Origin: Phycisphaerae bacterium | GTDB taxonomy: Bacteria; Planctomycetota; Phycisphaerae; Sedimentisphaerales; Anaerobacaceae | Length of the DNA: 64,000 nt | Reading direction: 5' to 3' | Assembly: GCA_028714255.1 (NCBI GenBank) | Contig: JAQTMR010000002.1 | Coordinates: 144,544 to 208,543, forward strand | Shown: positions 31,395 to 41,315 of the stretch, piece after piece | How positions within the stretch are numbered: the first letter of the stretch is position 1 | Layout of the letters: every line of letters starts with the position of its first letter | The notes under the pieces: generated by a model | Database searches by the model: none | Told to the model about the DNA's origin: nothing | What the model saw: the letters and a program-made list of their open reading frames with translations, nothing else | Made by a program: the position numbers and the translations under genes

Positions 31395-33887
31395 CTATGT
31401 GACCGGCTGCTTGCTTTGTGAGGGTTCTTCCACCTTGAAGCCTTCGAATTTTAGATGCTCTTCGTCCTGAACGTCAATCTTTATCAGATTTTCGCCCTTG
31501 AATTCTCCTCGCAGCAAACCTTCCGAGAGCGGGTCCTCTATGTAGTGCTCAATTGCCCTTCGCAGGGGCCTTGCTCCAAATTCCGGGTTGTAACCTTTGT
31601 CGATGAGAAATTCCTTTCCCCGTTCGCTAAGCTCCAGTTTCAGGCCGTGCTCAATCAGCCGCTTGAACACCTTTACAAGCTCGTATTCAACAACAATCTG
31701 CAGGTTCTCTCTTGTCAGCGGCTTTAGCACTATTACGTCGTCGAGCCGATTCAGAAACTCCGGTCTGAAATGCCGCTCAACTTCTTTGTGCAGCATTTCC
31801 TTCATTTTCTCGTAGTTGGCCTCGGCTGTTTTCTTTCCGAATCCGAACCCGGAGTTGTTTTTAATGAGGTCTGCGCCGATGTTGCTTGTCATAATCAGCA
31901 CGACGTTCTTAAAGTCAATATGCCGTCCGAAGCTGTCGGTCAACCTTCCCTCATCCATAACCTGCAGGAGCATATTATAGACGTCGGAATGTGCTTTTTC
32001 GATTTCATCCAGCAGCAGTACGGCGTAAGGCCTGCGTCTGATTCTTTCGGTCAATTGCCCGCCCTCTTCGTAGCCGACATATCCCGGAGGAGCGCCAACG
32101 AGTCTGCTGACGTTATGCTTTTCCATAAATTCGGACATATCGATTTGGATAAGGGCATTTTCGTCGCCGAACATAAACTCTGCGAGCGATTTTGCCAGGA
32201 GTGTTTTTCCGACACCGCTGGGCCCGAGGAAAATAAAACTTCCCATCGGCCGGTTCGGGTCTTTTATTCCGCTTCTGGCGCGTCTTACGGCTTTGGCGAC
32301 GGCGTTAATGGCTTCATCCTGCGAAACGACCTTCTTATGCAGTTCGGCCTCTAACTCCAAAAGCCTTTGGGTTTCTTTCTTTTCCAGCCTGGTCAGCGGA
32401 ACCCCTGTCATCTTACTGACAACCTCAGCGATAATTTCGGTATCCACTACGCCGGTGGTTTCTTTATTTTCTTCATACCATTTTTTATGCACCTCTGTCT
32501 TCTCGGTCACAAGCTGCTGAGCCTCATCCCTTAATGCAGCGGCCCGTTCATAGTCGGCGCTTTTAACCGCTTCATCTTTTTCGCGCTGCAGCTTCTCAAT
32601 CTTTTCTTCTATGGCAGTCAAATCCGGCGGCGGCGTCATATTTTTCAGTCGCACCCGTGCACCGGATTCATCGACGACATCTATGGCCTTATCCGGAAGA
32701 CACCTTCCGCTTATGTATCTGCACGACAGCTCTACCGCCTGATACAGGGCCTCATCGGTGAAGCGAACTCTATGATGCGCCTCGTATCTGTCCTGCAGGC
32801 CTCGCAGTATCGCGAGCGTCTCATCTTTTGACGGCGGCTCAACGATTATCGTTTGGAAGCGTCTCTCGAGTGCTCCATCTTTTTCGATATGCTTTCGGAA
32901 CTCATCTAATGTAGTAGCTCCTATACATTGCACTTCGCCGCGAGCCAGGGCGGGCTTTAGGACGTTAGAGGCGTCGATAGCTCCTTCTGCGCCGCCTGCA
33001 CCAACGAGAGTGTGCAGCTCGTCGATGAACAGGATTACGTTCTTGGCCCTTGTAACCTCGTTAATAACGGCCTTTATGCGTTCCTCGAATTGACCACGAT
33101 ATTTTGTTCCCGCAACCATCATTGCCAAGTCGAGGACGACAATGCGTTTGTCTTTTAGTAATTCGGGTACATGTTTATTAATAATTTGCTGACTGAGCCC
33201 TTCTACGATGGCGGTTTTGCCGACGCCTGCTTCTCCGAGCAGGACGGGATTGTTCTTGGTTCTTCTGCAGAGGATTTGTATAAGCCTTTCGATTTCATTT
33301 TTTCTGCCGATAACCGGGTCAAGCTCATCATTGGCGGCCAGCTCAGTCAGGTCTCTGCCGAAGCTATCGAGCGCCGGTGTTTTGCTTTTGGTTTTACGAG
33401 CAATGGCGGGCCCTGTTTTCATATCGAGCGCAGGCTGTCCGCCGTCCACGCCTGCTCCGAGTAAATTCAAAATCTCCTGACGCACATCTTCGAGTTTCAA
33501 GCCCAGCCCGAGAAGTACCTGTGCGGCGATACCTTCGGTTTCCCGCAGCAGTCCCAACAGGATGTGTTCGGTGCCGACGTAATTATGGTTGAGCGCTCTT
33601 GCCTCTTCGATGGCGTACTCGACCACTTTTTTCGCTCGCGGACTCTGTGGAAGTTTTCCCATCGTGACCATATCCGGCCCGCTTTTGACGTGCTTTTCAA
33701 CCTCGAGCCGCAGCTTCTTGATGTCCACATCGAAATTCTTAAGGACGGTAGCGCCAACTCCGCTTCCCTCTTTAACCAGTCCGAGCAGTATATGCTCGGT
33801 ACCTATGACATCGTGGTTAAACCGCTGAGCTTCCTGGTTTGCCAGGGCCATAACTTTCCGTGCGCGATCTGTGAAACGCTCAAACAT
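31395..33887 (-). CDS. clpC: ATP-dependent Clp protease ATPase subunit ClpC
   Basis: The 830-residue protein has the full ClpC layout: two Clp-N repeats (residues 1-145; GTEHILLGL occurs twice), AAA+ module 1 with Walker A GEAGVGKT near 218-225, a UVR-type coiled segment near 420-460, AAA+ module 2 with [14 protein letters not shown] near 555, and a C-terminal D2-small domain. ClpC unfolds substrates for ClpP in the cytoplasm. No mcsA/mcsB or ctsR gene is adjacent, so it is not in the classical Gram-positive operon. A perfect consensus promoter drives it. Confidence 0.96.
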   Translation of the reverse strand: MFERFTDRARKVMALANQEAQRFNHDVIGTEHILLGLVKEGSGVGATVLKNFDVDIKKLRLEVEKHVKSGPDMVTMGKLPQSPRAKKVVEYAIEEARALNHNYVGTEHILLGLLRETEGIAAQVLLGLGLKLEDVRQEILNLLGAGVDGGQPALDMKTGPAIARKTKSKTPALDSFGRDLTELAANDELDPVIGRKNEIERLIQILCRRTKNNPVLLGEAGVGKTAIVEGLSQQIINKHVPELLKDKRIVVLDLAMMVAGTKYRGQFEERIKAVINEVTRAKNVILFIDELHTLVGAGGAEGAIDASNVLKPALARGEVQCIGATTLDEFRKHIEKDGALERRFQTIIVEPPSKDETLAILRGLQDRYEAHHRVRFTDEALYQAVELSCRYISGRCLPDKAIDVVDESGARVRLKNMTPPPDLTAIEEKIEKLQREKDEAVKSADYERAAALRDEAQQLVTEKTEVHKKWYEENKETTGVVDTEIIAEVVSKMTGVPLTRLEKKETQRLLELEAELHKKVVSQDEAINAVAKAVRRARSGIKDPNRPMGSFIFLGPSGVGKTLLAKSLAEFMFGDENALIQIDMSEFMEKHNVSRLVGAPPGYVGYEEGGQLTERIRRRPYAVLLLDEIEKAHSDVYNMLLQVMDEGRLTDSFGRHIDFKNVVLIMTSNIGADLIKNNSGFGFGKKTAEANYEKMKEMLHKEVERHFRPEFLNRLDDVIVLKPLTRENLQIVVEYELVKVFKRLIEHGLKLELSERGKEFLIDKGYNPEFGARPLRRAIEHYIEDPLSEGLLRGEFKGENLIKIDVQDEEHLKFEGFKVEEPSQSKQPVT

Positions 33888-33946
33888 CTTTTTACCTCAA
33901 AAACATCTGCCTGGATTAATTCCTGCCATCTCTCAAGAAACAGCAG

Positions 33947-33975
33947 ATTATATTACACTTTGGCCGGCCTGTCAA
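33947..33975 (-). promoter_or_regulatory. Perfect sigma70 consensus promoter of clpC
   Basis: Minus strand: TTGACA (33975-33970), 17-base spacer, TATAAT (33952-33947). All twelve consensus bases match and spacing is ideal. The predicted transcription start near 33940 leaves a leader of about 50 bases. Confidence 0.85.
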
Positions 33976-34280
33976 ACTATCGGTTAGTTCGAGAGAGGCC
34001 ATCCTTGTTTTTATATGCCTCAAACCAAATCAATGTTCGATTACCGGACCATTGTTTTTCTCGACACCAGTTTTATCGACAAAAACGGCTGCTAACTTTC
34101 CTTTTGCCTGGTTAAAAAGCCCGTTTATCGAAGACGAAAAGACAGTTTTAATCCACAAAACGGTTCTTTGGTAAAAAAATTGATTCGCCGGCGGATTTAT
34201 TAATCAAAATCCTCCAGCAAGAGGTTTGTATGTTCGACGCCTTGAGTGGCTACGGCAGGGCCTTTAGCCTGGCGAGTCGA
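33976..34280. other. Gap upstream of the clpC promoter
   Basis: AT-rich sequence with short oligo-A/T tracts and no recognised gene. It follows the stop of the coiled-coil gene at 34281, and no clear terminator is seen. Confidence 0.4.
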
Positions 34281-34547
34281 TTACTGCTTCGGCCCCTGTT
34301 CATCCTGCCCGCCGAGTATTTTCCTCAGATACTCGTTTTCCCGGCGTGTGGCTTCGAGGTCGAAAAGCTGATACTTAATGCATATCCGCAGATAGTCCAG
34401 CGATTCCTGCAGTTCACTAATGCTTTTTTCGAGCTTCTTCTGGTTTTTGTTGTCCTTGGTTAGCGAGCTTACATATTGTGCTTCAGTCGCTCCGCCGAAC
34501 TCCTTGACCAGCTCTTTGAGTTTGTCCTGGAATTGTGCCTCGTCCAT
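34281..34547 (-). CDS. Small coiled-coil protein
   Basis: About 88 residues from ATG 34547 (MDEAQFQDKLKELVKEFGG), preferred over the track's TTG at 34565. The charged, Leu/Lys/Glu-rich helix (SLTKDNKNQKKLEKSISELQ) predicts a coiled coil. No family recognised. It is a single gene between the clpC promoter region and a non-coding gap. Confidence 0.55.
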   Translation of the reverse strand: MDEAQFQDKLKELVKEFGGATEAQYVSSLTKDNKNQKKLEKSISELQESLDYLRICIKYQLFDLEATRRENEYLRKILGGQDEQGPKQ

Positions 34548-35048
34548 ATGTTGTTTCCCACACAAAAAAGTTTTTTCTTCCTATTTTTCCCGCAAGCGTT
34601 GTTAATTCTTGTCCATAAATAGTAGTGCAAAATTCATACCAGTATGTATCCAAATGAGCCTGCCGTAAAATTCCATCGCTCGAACCTGTAAAGTCCGCCT
34701 AAAATCAAAATCAACGCGAGTCCAGACGCCGGCTTTAAGCATTATCCCGAAGTATTGGGACGCAACTGTTGTGCGGATTAGGACTTTGCGTAGCGAAAAA
34801 TCAACATCACGACTTTGCCTGCGGCAGCTTATCCGTCGTAATGGTTTTGCCAAAGGGCAGTTACGTCAGTGTTTATTGTTGTGAACATCACCGGCCTATT
34901 TTGGTCAGTTTTGGTCGAGGGCTTGTTGCCGAGAAGCAAACTTTTTTAGTTGTGAATTCCCTGTCAAAACAACTATAATATATTCAGGCTCGGCCGAGGC
35001 GCAGCCCCCGGCTTGGCAGCATAAATCCTTTTTGAGAAGGACTGGTTT
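34548..35048. other. Non-coding gap upstream of the 35049 gene
   Basis: About 500 bases. The ORF at 34602-34853 is basic and lacks a ribosome site. A promoter candidate for the next gene lies at 34950-34979: TTGTGA (34950-34955), 18-base spacer, TATAAT (34974-34979). Confidence 0.5.
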
Positions 35049-36044
35049 ATGGGCCTGAGAAAAGATAGACCTTCACGGCAGCTTAAATCGCAGTTGATAA
35101 TCATCAGTGTTGTGCTGATAGTGTTGGCCGTAATTACAGTTCTGGCCGTTATGTTCCTGGTTCCCGGTCAGTTGGGCAGCATGCTGCTGCTTATTATATG
35201 GCTGTTTGCCGCGTTTCTGCTTTTGACTGCGGTTATATTAATCCTCTTGAAAATTTTTAGTATCCTTCGTTTGCTTGCGGAAAACAGCGCAAAACTTGAA
35301 AAGATAACCGAGACCCTCGAAAAAGACCGCGATGTTTTGATGCAAATCAATCAAAACACCCGCATCAGCGAGACTGTAAAAGCTGTTGCCTTCCGCGATG
35401 CGAACATACAATCTTTACGAGAGGCCGTTTTTGATAAGCTCCAGCAGCAGGATTACGATGCTACGTATGAAATAATCGATGAAATCGCCCTGCGTGCGGA
35501 ATATAAGGGTTTGGCTGAGTACTTACGAAACCAGGCAAACAACTACCGTGATTCGACCGACACCGAAAGGGTAAATCAGGTCATAGCGCATATCGAAAAG
35601 CTCTTCGATATCTCGCAGTGGGCCAAAGCAAGCGCACAGATTGAAAGGTTAATCTGGGACTTTCCCAAATCCGAAAAAGCCAAAGCGATGCGGCAGAAGC
35701 TGCTCGATAAAAAAGAGGAGCGGAAAAAGATACTGCTCAACGCCTGGGATGACGCCGTGAAGCGACAGGCCACCGACCGAAGCCTGGAGATTCTAAGGGA
35801 GCTTGACCTGTACCTGACTCCAAACGAAGGATTGGCCCTGCAGGAAGCTGCGAAGGACGTTTTCAGAAATAAGCTGCACAACCTCGGCGTCCAGTTCTCT
35901 CTGGCGGTATCGGGAAAACAATGGGAAAGAGCGATTGAGACCGGCGGGCAGATTATCCGCGACTTCCCGAACAGCAAAATGGCTGAAGAAATTCACGAAA
36001 AGTGGGATATTCTGAAGCAGAAAGCTGCACAGCAAAAGGCGTAG
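35049..36044 (+). CDS. Membrane-anchored coiled-coil/TPR-like protein
   Basis: 331 residues. Two transmembrane helices at ~17-38 (IIISVVLIVLAVITVLAVMFLV) and ~45-70, then a heptad-rich helix (SAKLEKITETLEKDRDVL), then helical repeats resembling TPR pairs: KLFDISQWAKASAQIERLIWDFPKSEKA and GKQWERAIETGGQIIRDFPNSKMAE share a clear internal repeat. It probably serves as a scaffold at the cytoplasmic membrane. Function unknown. Ribosome site GAAGGA nine bases before the ATG. Confidence 0.7.
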   Translation: MGLRKDRPSRQLKSQLIIISVVLIVLAVITVLAVMFLVPGQLGSMLLLIIWLFAAFLLLTAVILILLKIFSILRLLAENSAKLEKITETLEKDRDVLMQINQNTRISETVKAVAFRDANIQSLREAVFDKLQQQDYDATYEIIDEIALRAEYKGLAEYLRNQANNYRDSTDTERVNQVIAHIEKLFDISQWAKASAQIERLIWDFPKSEKAKAMRQKLLDKKEERKKILLNAWDDAVKRQATDRSLEILRELDLYLTPNEGLALQEAAKDVFRNKLHNLGVQFSLAVSGKQWERAIETGGQIIRDFPNSKMAEEIHEKWDILKQKAAQQKA

Positions 36045-36137
36045 GCGTACCCCCTTTCCTGTGGAAGCCAATTTCAAACAGCAGCGGCTGGGTAAGCGTG
36101 GGATGAAAATAATTTCCAATTCCAGTGATATTTTTTG

Positions 36138-36166
36138 TTGACACAAAGAATCTCCAGGTTTATTTT
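36138..36166 (+). promoter_or_regulatory. Promoter for the dockerin/beta-helix gene
   Basis: TTGACA (36138-36143), a 17-base spacer and TATTTT (36161-36166), about 70 bases before the ATG at 36234. Confidence 0.6.
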
Positions 36167-36233
36167 TATCGGTGACAGTCTTCACAAAAGTGGGGAAAAT
36201 AATGGGGCAAATGAGTTTTAAGGGGGTAATATT

Positions 36234-39200
36234 ATGCCTGCGGGGAAAGATTGGGTTCTGATTGTTGGTGTCCTGTCAATATTTACTACATCCGTTTTTG
36301 CGGGGTCGAGTTGGCAGCCTGATTTGAATGGGGACGAATTCGTGGATTTCGATGATTTTGCGATGCTGTCGGCGAACTGGCAGAAGTCGGGGGCCGGCCT
36401 TGACGGGGACCTCGATAACAATGGGATTGTCAATACAGAAGACCTGATGCGATTTGTTCACTATTGGCTAACGGAAATTGATTGTGAAAGGGCGGATTTA
36501 AATTACGATGGAATAGCGGATTTTTATGATTTTGCGATATTCGCTGACGCGTGGCTGAGCGGCATCGGCGATGAAAACTGGAGGCTGGACTGTGATTTTA
36601 ATTATGATGACTGGATATATGTTGGCGACTTAGAAAGTTTTACAAGGCACTGGCTGCAAGAGTATCCGGTGGATGTTATTTATGTAGATGCCGATGCTTC
36701 GCCGGGCGGGGACGGCAGTTCGTGGGAAAACGCATTTATCTATCTTCAGGATGCTCTGGACGCGGCAGATGAAGGTTTTCAGATTTGGGTCGCAGAAGGC
36801 GTTTATAAGCCTGACGCAAACAGCAGTGTTCCGAGTGGTACGCATCTTCGAACATCAACATTTCAACTTCCCGAAGGGGTGGCTGTTTATGGCGGATTCC
36901 CGGCGGGCGGATGCTGGGAGTATCGTCAGCCGGGGATTTATGAAACAATTCTCAGCGGAGATATTGGCGTTGCTGGCGCAGTAAGCGATAATTGCTATAA
37001 CGTCGTTGTCGGAGCCAATGATGTGACAATCGATGGTTTTGTAATCTCCGATGGTTATGCGGATGGCACTGGTGACGGGGCGAGGGGCGGGGGAATTCAC
37101 AATGAAGGCGCTAATAATATAAAAATCGTCAATTGTACATTCAGGGACAATTACGCTCGATATGACGGCGGAGGACTATATAATTATGAAAGTCTGGTTT
37201 TTGTGACCAAGTGTGTTTTCAGGAATAACACGGCTGACGATGACGGAGGCGGATTCTACAATAGTAATACGGACGGGAATTTAACAGGTTGTGTGTTCTC
37301 CGACAATCAGGCGGCTAATCGAGGCGGCGGGATGTATAATTATCGAAGTGGATTCGAGGTAATCAATAGTCTATTCAGCGGCAATCACGCGGATGTCAAT
37401 GGCGGAGCTGTTTATAACAGCTACAAGGCGGTGAAGCTTGTTAACTGCACAATCGCGGGTAACTCGGCGGCGATTTTTGCCGGCGGCGTATATAATACCT
37501 ATTCATCGTCCACATTGAGCAACTGTATCGTGTGGGACAATGGAGAAGCGATTTATAACCACAGTTGCAATCCGCATATTTACTATTGCGACGTCGAGGG
37601 CAGCGGCGGCAGCGGCGCGGGCTGGAATGTTAACTTCGGCGCCGACGAAGGCGGCAATATCGATGTCGTACCAGATTTAGATGGCATCCTCGCTTTGCAA
37701 ACGGGTAGTCCCTGTATCGATATGGGAAATAATTTTGCTGTTCCGCGGAATATTACAATGGATATCAAAGGCAACGCGAGATTCAACGGCCCGGTCGATA
37801 TTGGCGCTTATGAATTCGGGCAGCTTGATATGTGGCAAGACTTAGACAGCGATGGTATGCCAGACTGGTTCGAGTATAGATACGAACTTGACCCGAATGA
37901 TACTAACGACGCCCAGGGGGACATCGACAATGATGGATTGAGCAACCTCGGCGAATATGAAAATAACTGCGACGCGATTTACTTCGATACGGACGGGGAT
38001 TTATTAGCTGATGGGTGGGAGGTGCTGTACGGCCTTAATCCGTTAAATTCTGATGTGGTTGAAGTTGTTGACGGCAATAATGTTTACGCGGATGCGGACA
38101 TGGACGGCTTAGATACGTTAAAAGAAGTAATATATGGAGCAAACCCAACCAAGTCGGATACCGACGGCGACGGCACAAACGATGGGGCCGAGGTTGCACA
38201 GGGTAGTTTTCCGGCAAACGCATCCGATGGCGGTGCGGCTCCATCGGCGGATGAGGTTTGTGAGTTGCGATTGACCGTCGGCGACTGGAGCGACAGCAGG
38301 TCTGAACGATACGACCTTGTGGTCGGACCGATTACTCATCAGGCTCCGCAGTTCGGCGTGGTGACATCGGACAATTACAATCAGTTTCGGCCTGGGGAGC
38401 GTTATGAGGTTCGGATTATTCATCGCGGGACGAGTCCGGACAGGTCGTGGTATCCGAACGCCGATTACGATTATGTAGCGGAAATTGAGCAGGTTAGTTT
38501 GCCTGCGGGTGTTGTTATGCAGATAGACGACCCGGACGGGATTTTAGGCACGCATGGCGAGCCGAACACGCCTACGGAATTCTTCGACGCAGCAGGCAAA
38601 ACCGCGTATGTGAATTTGATTAAAGTTGAGATTGTTTCTGTTGATGCGAGTGACCCATTTAATACTAAGGTTAATTATCGCGTGCTTCCTCAAGGTACAG
38701 TTATCTCATCCGCAACCTTCATCGCACCAGGTAAAACTGAAACAAAATATAACCTTTCAGGCGAATTTTACTTTACATATAATCAAAACGACGCAGGATG
38801 GGGCTTGAACACAATTCGTCTGGAGTATGGTGATTCCGGGATTGTAGATTGCGATGTAACCAAAACTTCGAGGATGCCGTCCGATGCGATGGAAGTACTC
38901 GGGGCATACTTTATGGTGGAAGGTGTAGGGCAACGGGTTTATAATCACTCGTTACGCGAGACATACAACTCGTATACTTATTCCACTACTTACTCCGGGA
39001 AAACAATAAATACAGAACACTCAACGGCATTGATAGATTTCGGACAGGACTATGATTCGATTACGGAGTGGACGGAGAGGCATAAATACTCGTGGAGTGG
39101 CGGTGAGAGCGACTGGGTTGAAATGACCGTAGCGGAAGGTTTATTCCCTCCTAATACTGCCGGAAGGGAGTGTTCTACTGCTATGTGGTGTATTCCGGTT

Positions 39201-39308
39201 GATTTGGGTGGAATCGCAGAATGTATCGGGTTGTTGTTGGATTATGGAGGCGGTACAACTCCTGGTATTATAACTAACGCTGAAGTTGATCGGAGTATGC
39301 CCGAATAA
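36234..39308 (+). CDS. Large secreted dockerin/beta-helix/TSP3 protein
   Basis: A 1024-residue protein with a signal peptide (~25 residues ending VFAGS). Four dockerin-like EF-hand units follow at ~28-145 (DLNGDEFVDFDDFAML, DLDNNGIVNTEDLM, DLNYDGIADFYDFAIF, DFNYDDWIYVGDLESF). A right-handed parallel beta-helix at ~148-510 opens with IYVDADASPGGDGSSWENAF and runs through repeating GG(G)-Y/F-N and N-C-F coils. Thrombospondin-3-like calcium repeats (DSDGMPDWFEY, DNDGLSNLGEY, DTDGDGTNDGAE) cover ~540-670, then an uncharacterised beta-rich C-terminal domain. No sorting signal was found at the end. A glycan-binding or pectate-lyase-like role is possible. Confidence 0.85.
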   Translation: MPAGKDWVLIVGVLSIFTTSVFAGSSWQPDLNGDEFVDFDDFAMLSANWQKSGAGLDGDLDNNGIVNTEDLMRFVHYWLTEIDCERADLNYDGIADFYDFAIFADAWLSGIGDENWRLDCDFNYDDWIYVGDLESFTRHWLQEYPVDVIYVDADASPGGDGSSWENAFIYLQDALDAADEGFQIWVAEGVYKPDANSSVPSGTHLRTSTFQLPEGVAVYGGFPAGGCWEYRQPGIYETILSGDIGVAGAVSDNCYNVVVGANDVTIDGFVISDGYADGTGDGARGGGIHNEGANNIKIVNCTFRDNYARYDGGGLYNYESLVFVTKCVFRNNTADDDGGGFYNSNTDGNLTGCVFSDNQAANRGGGMYNYRSGFEVINSLFSGNHADVNGGAVYNSYKAVKLVNCTIAGNSAAIFAGGVYNTYSSSTLSNCIVWDNGEAIYNHSCNPHIYYCDVEGSGGSGAGWNVNFGADEGGNIDVVPDLDGILALQTGSPCIDMGNNFAVPRNITMDIKGNARFNGPVDIGAYEFGQLDMWQDLDSDGMPDWFEYRYELDPNDTNDAQGDIDNDGLSNLGEYENNCDAIYFDTDGDLLADGWEVLYGLNPLNSDVVEVVDGNNVYADADMDGLDTLKEVIYGANPTKSDTDGDGTNDGAEVAQGSFPANASDGGAAPSADEVCELRLTVGDWSDSRSERYDLVVGPITHQAPQFGVVTSDNYNQFRPGERYEVRIIHRGTSPDRSWYPNADYDYVAEIEQVSLPAGVVMQIDDPDGILGTHGEPNTPTEFFDAAGKTAYVNLIKVEIVSVDASDPFNTKVNYRVLPQGTVISSATFIAPGKTETKYNLSGEFYFTYNQNDAGWGLNTIRLEYGDSGIVDCDVTKTSRMPSDAMEVLGAYFMVEGVGQRVYNHSLRETYNSYTYSTTYSGKTINTEHSTALIDFGQDYDSITEWTERHKYSWSGGESDWVEMTVAEGLFPPNTAGRECSTAMWCIPVDLGGIAECIGLLLDYGGGTTPGIITNAEVDRSMPE

Positions 39309-39367
39309 AGATGACATTAACACACTTTTATGAATATCTTAACCATCTTATGGGAAGGAGTATAAAT

Positions 39368-40219
39368 ATGTTTTTACGCGACGAAAATTTAACATACCTA
39401 TTACTTGTTTTACTATATGTAGTCGGGACACCATCATTACACGCAGAAATAGAGGATTCTAATAGTGTTGTGGTTTCCGTAAATGATGTAAACATACTCT
39501 ATAAGGATATAAAGGTAGATCTGAAAGAGGTGCAAATGTTGCATCCCGAATATAGCAAGTTGCAAATAGAGAATGAGGTGCAGAAGCAAGAAACGAGAAG
39601 GCTCATCGGGAAAATCCGTGAGGTGATTTTTAAGCAGAAAATAACCGAGTTTGGACTTACTGTAAGTGAACAGGAAGTGGATGCTCGGGTGGAGGAAATC
39701 TTTAAAAAAACAGGAATGACTAGTGAGAAAGCAAAAGCAATTTGTGAAAGCGGCAAAGCTGTTTATGAAGCATTAGTGGCATGGCAAATGAACCCGTCTG
39801 ATGGAAATGCTATCTATGACGAGAAGTTATCTGATACTCTTATAAGCAAAGAACAGTGGAAGCTATGGCAGAGATGTTGTGACACACCAGAAAAGTTAAA
39901 GGATTTGGTTGTGCCGAAAAATATAGAAGATATGAAAAAAAACAGCCGTGAATCAAGCAGAAGGGATGTATTGTACCAAAAACTGGAGGAGGTTATCACT
40001 AAAGATATTTCTGTAAGCAAGAAAGAGATAGAAGAAGAATATAGAAAGAAACATGGTGCCGAAGAAATAGAACAAATGGGGTTGATAGAAAAAGAGTTAC
40101 TAACTCGTAAAAAGGATATGGCTATAAGAACTTGGTGGCAAGAACAATACAATAAAAGCAATATCGTGATATTAGATAAACGTTTTGATGAAGCATTAGA
40201 ACTTTTGAATAATAGATAA
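39368..40219 (+). CDS. SurA/PpiC-like periplasmic chaperone domain protein
   Basis: Start ATG at 39368 (GGAAGGAG upstream) gives 283 residues; the track start is 19 codons earlier. A signal peptide (LLLVLLYVVGTPSLHA) precedes SVVVSVNDVNILYKDIKVDLKEV, the start pattern of SurA-N-type chaperones (VAVVNDEVIT). Charged helices follow (FGLTVSEQEVDARVEEIFKKTGMT), and no parvulin active-site segment is evident. It starts 60 bases after the beta-helix gene and may assist folding of that secreted protein. Confidence 0.65.
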   Translation: MFLRDENLTYLLLVLLYVVGTPSLHAEIEDSNSVVVSVNDVNILYKDIKVDLKEVQMLHPEYSKLQIENEVQKQETRRLIGKIREVIFKQKITEFGLTVSEQEVDARVEEIFKKTGMTSEKAKAICESGKAVYEALVAWQMNPSDGNAIYDEKLSDTLISKEQWKLWQRCCDTPEKLKDLVVPKNIEDMKKNSRESSRRDVLYQKLEEVITKDISVSKKEIEEEYRKKHGAEEIEQMGLIEKELLTRKKDMAIRTWWQEQYNKSNIVILDKRFDEALELLNNR

Positions 40220-40557
40220 GAAAATAAATTATAAAGCAACGCAGCAAGATATAATTGATGCTGTTTGCCGAGATTTGCTGTTGCCCGCAGGGTAAACTTC
40301 CGTAAGTCGACCGCCAAAGGCGGCGAAAATAGAAAATCGAGAATCGAAAGTAGAAAAAACCTTTGCTGTTGTTTCCGGAAACCGGAATGAGGATCCTGTG
40401 TATTACGCAGCCCTGTACCACGTAGGGTGCAGGGCGAAGTAATATAGGAACAACGGCCGAACTGGAGGACACAACAGCAAATCGGTACCGACAAAGCCAG
40501 AGGCGTGGTGACATCGGACAATTACAATCAATTTCGGCCGGTCAGGCAGGTCAAAGA
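40220..40557. other. Gap with a fragment of the beta-helix gene
   Basis: It holds a 37-base copy (40503-40539) of part of the upstream beta-helix gene and short hairpin-like sequence. No coding frame is supported. Confidence 0.6.
40503..40539. repeat. Displaced 37-base copy of the beta-helix gene
   Basis: gcgtggtgacatcggacaat through aatttcggcc matches 38356-38392 with one mismatch, same orientation, 2.1 kb downstream. Confidence 0.9.
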
Positions 40558-41103
40558 TTACTGAAAGTCAAACAGAGACTGCGTCTTAATCATCGTTACC
40601 TGGTCGGGATAAGCCGCGAAAGTATGTATGTGCAGTTCGGTCTGTCTGGCCTCGAAGTCAATATAGCAGAACGGCTGAAGGCCTCCGATTTCCAGTTCCG
40701 GGAATTTAACAAACACGCCGCGGTTACGAGCAAACTTTTCGAGGTCGGTGTGACTCTGCCGATACAAATTGGGGCTCATCTTTTCGACCTGAAAATCGGT
40801 CATATAGCTGACGCCTCGGCTCAAGGTGCATTTGTGAGAGCGCGGGCCGTGGAATTGAAAACGTTCAATCAAGCCTCGACGGGGAAGCATCTGTCCCGGT
40901 GCGCTTATAACTTCGCTCAGGCAGACATCGCCTGCAAATACGCTGACAACATGCGTGCAGCCTGTTACCCAGATATCGGCTTCGTACTTGCCGGTTCTAA
41001 GCTGTCGTTTGGCGTAAATCTGAAAAAGCTCCGGGTGCAGCGGGCGCTGAAAAAGATTAAACGTCAGTTCTTCGATTGTAATATTGGTCTGCGGCAATTC
41101 CAT
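40558..41103 (-). CDS. DUF2617-like protein
   Basis: Start taken at ATG 41103, giving 181 residues, because a TATAAT box (41157-41152) lies inside the track's N-terminal extension. NLFQRPLHPELF, YEADIWVTGCTHVVSV and LERFQFHGPRSHKC-type stretches fit DUF2617 as I remember it from planctomycetes. No catalytic motif stands out and the protein is soluble. It is convergent with the 39368 gene and follows the CPBP gene on the same strand with a ~210-base gap, so it is probably monocistronic. Confidence 0.65.
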   Translation of the reverse strand: MELPQTNITIEELTFNLFQRPLHPELFQIYAKRQLRTGKYEADIWVTGCTHVVSVFAGDVCLSEVISAPGQMLPRRGLIERFQFHGPRSHKCTLSRGVSYMTDFQVEKMSPNLYRQSHTDLEKFARNRGVFVKFPELEIGGLQPFCYIDFEARQTELHIHTFAAYPDQVTMIKTQSLFDFQ

Positions 41104-41146
41104 AGTGTAAAGGTTCCCATCACTTAAATGCACTCTGCTAACTTCA

Positions 41147-41160
41147 GTGTTATTATACAA
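41147..41160 (-). promoter_or_regulatory. TATAAT -10 box upstream of the DUF2617-like gene
   Basis: Minus-strand TATAAT at 41157-41152. Transcription would start near 41145, placing the track's earlier start outside the mRNA. No strong -35 was seen. Confidence 0.4.
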
Positions 41161-41315
41161 AAAACGCCCCCCTTATTCAAGCTTAATATCAGTATTGATA
41201 AGGCCTGTTTAGCCGTTTATAGGACGATGATTTTGCAAGTTCAGCAATCTACTGGAGTAACGGCAGCGGGTTTTTCGAAAAAAATTAAGCAGCAGTAAAC
41301 AAGGCGTTGTTTTTT

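Noticed and set aside
34602-34853. 83-residue minus-strand ORF
   Set aside because: Basic, no ribosome site and no recognisable pattern; probably chance.
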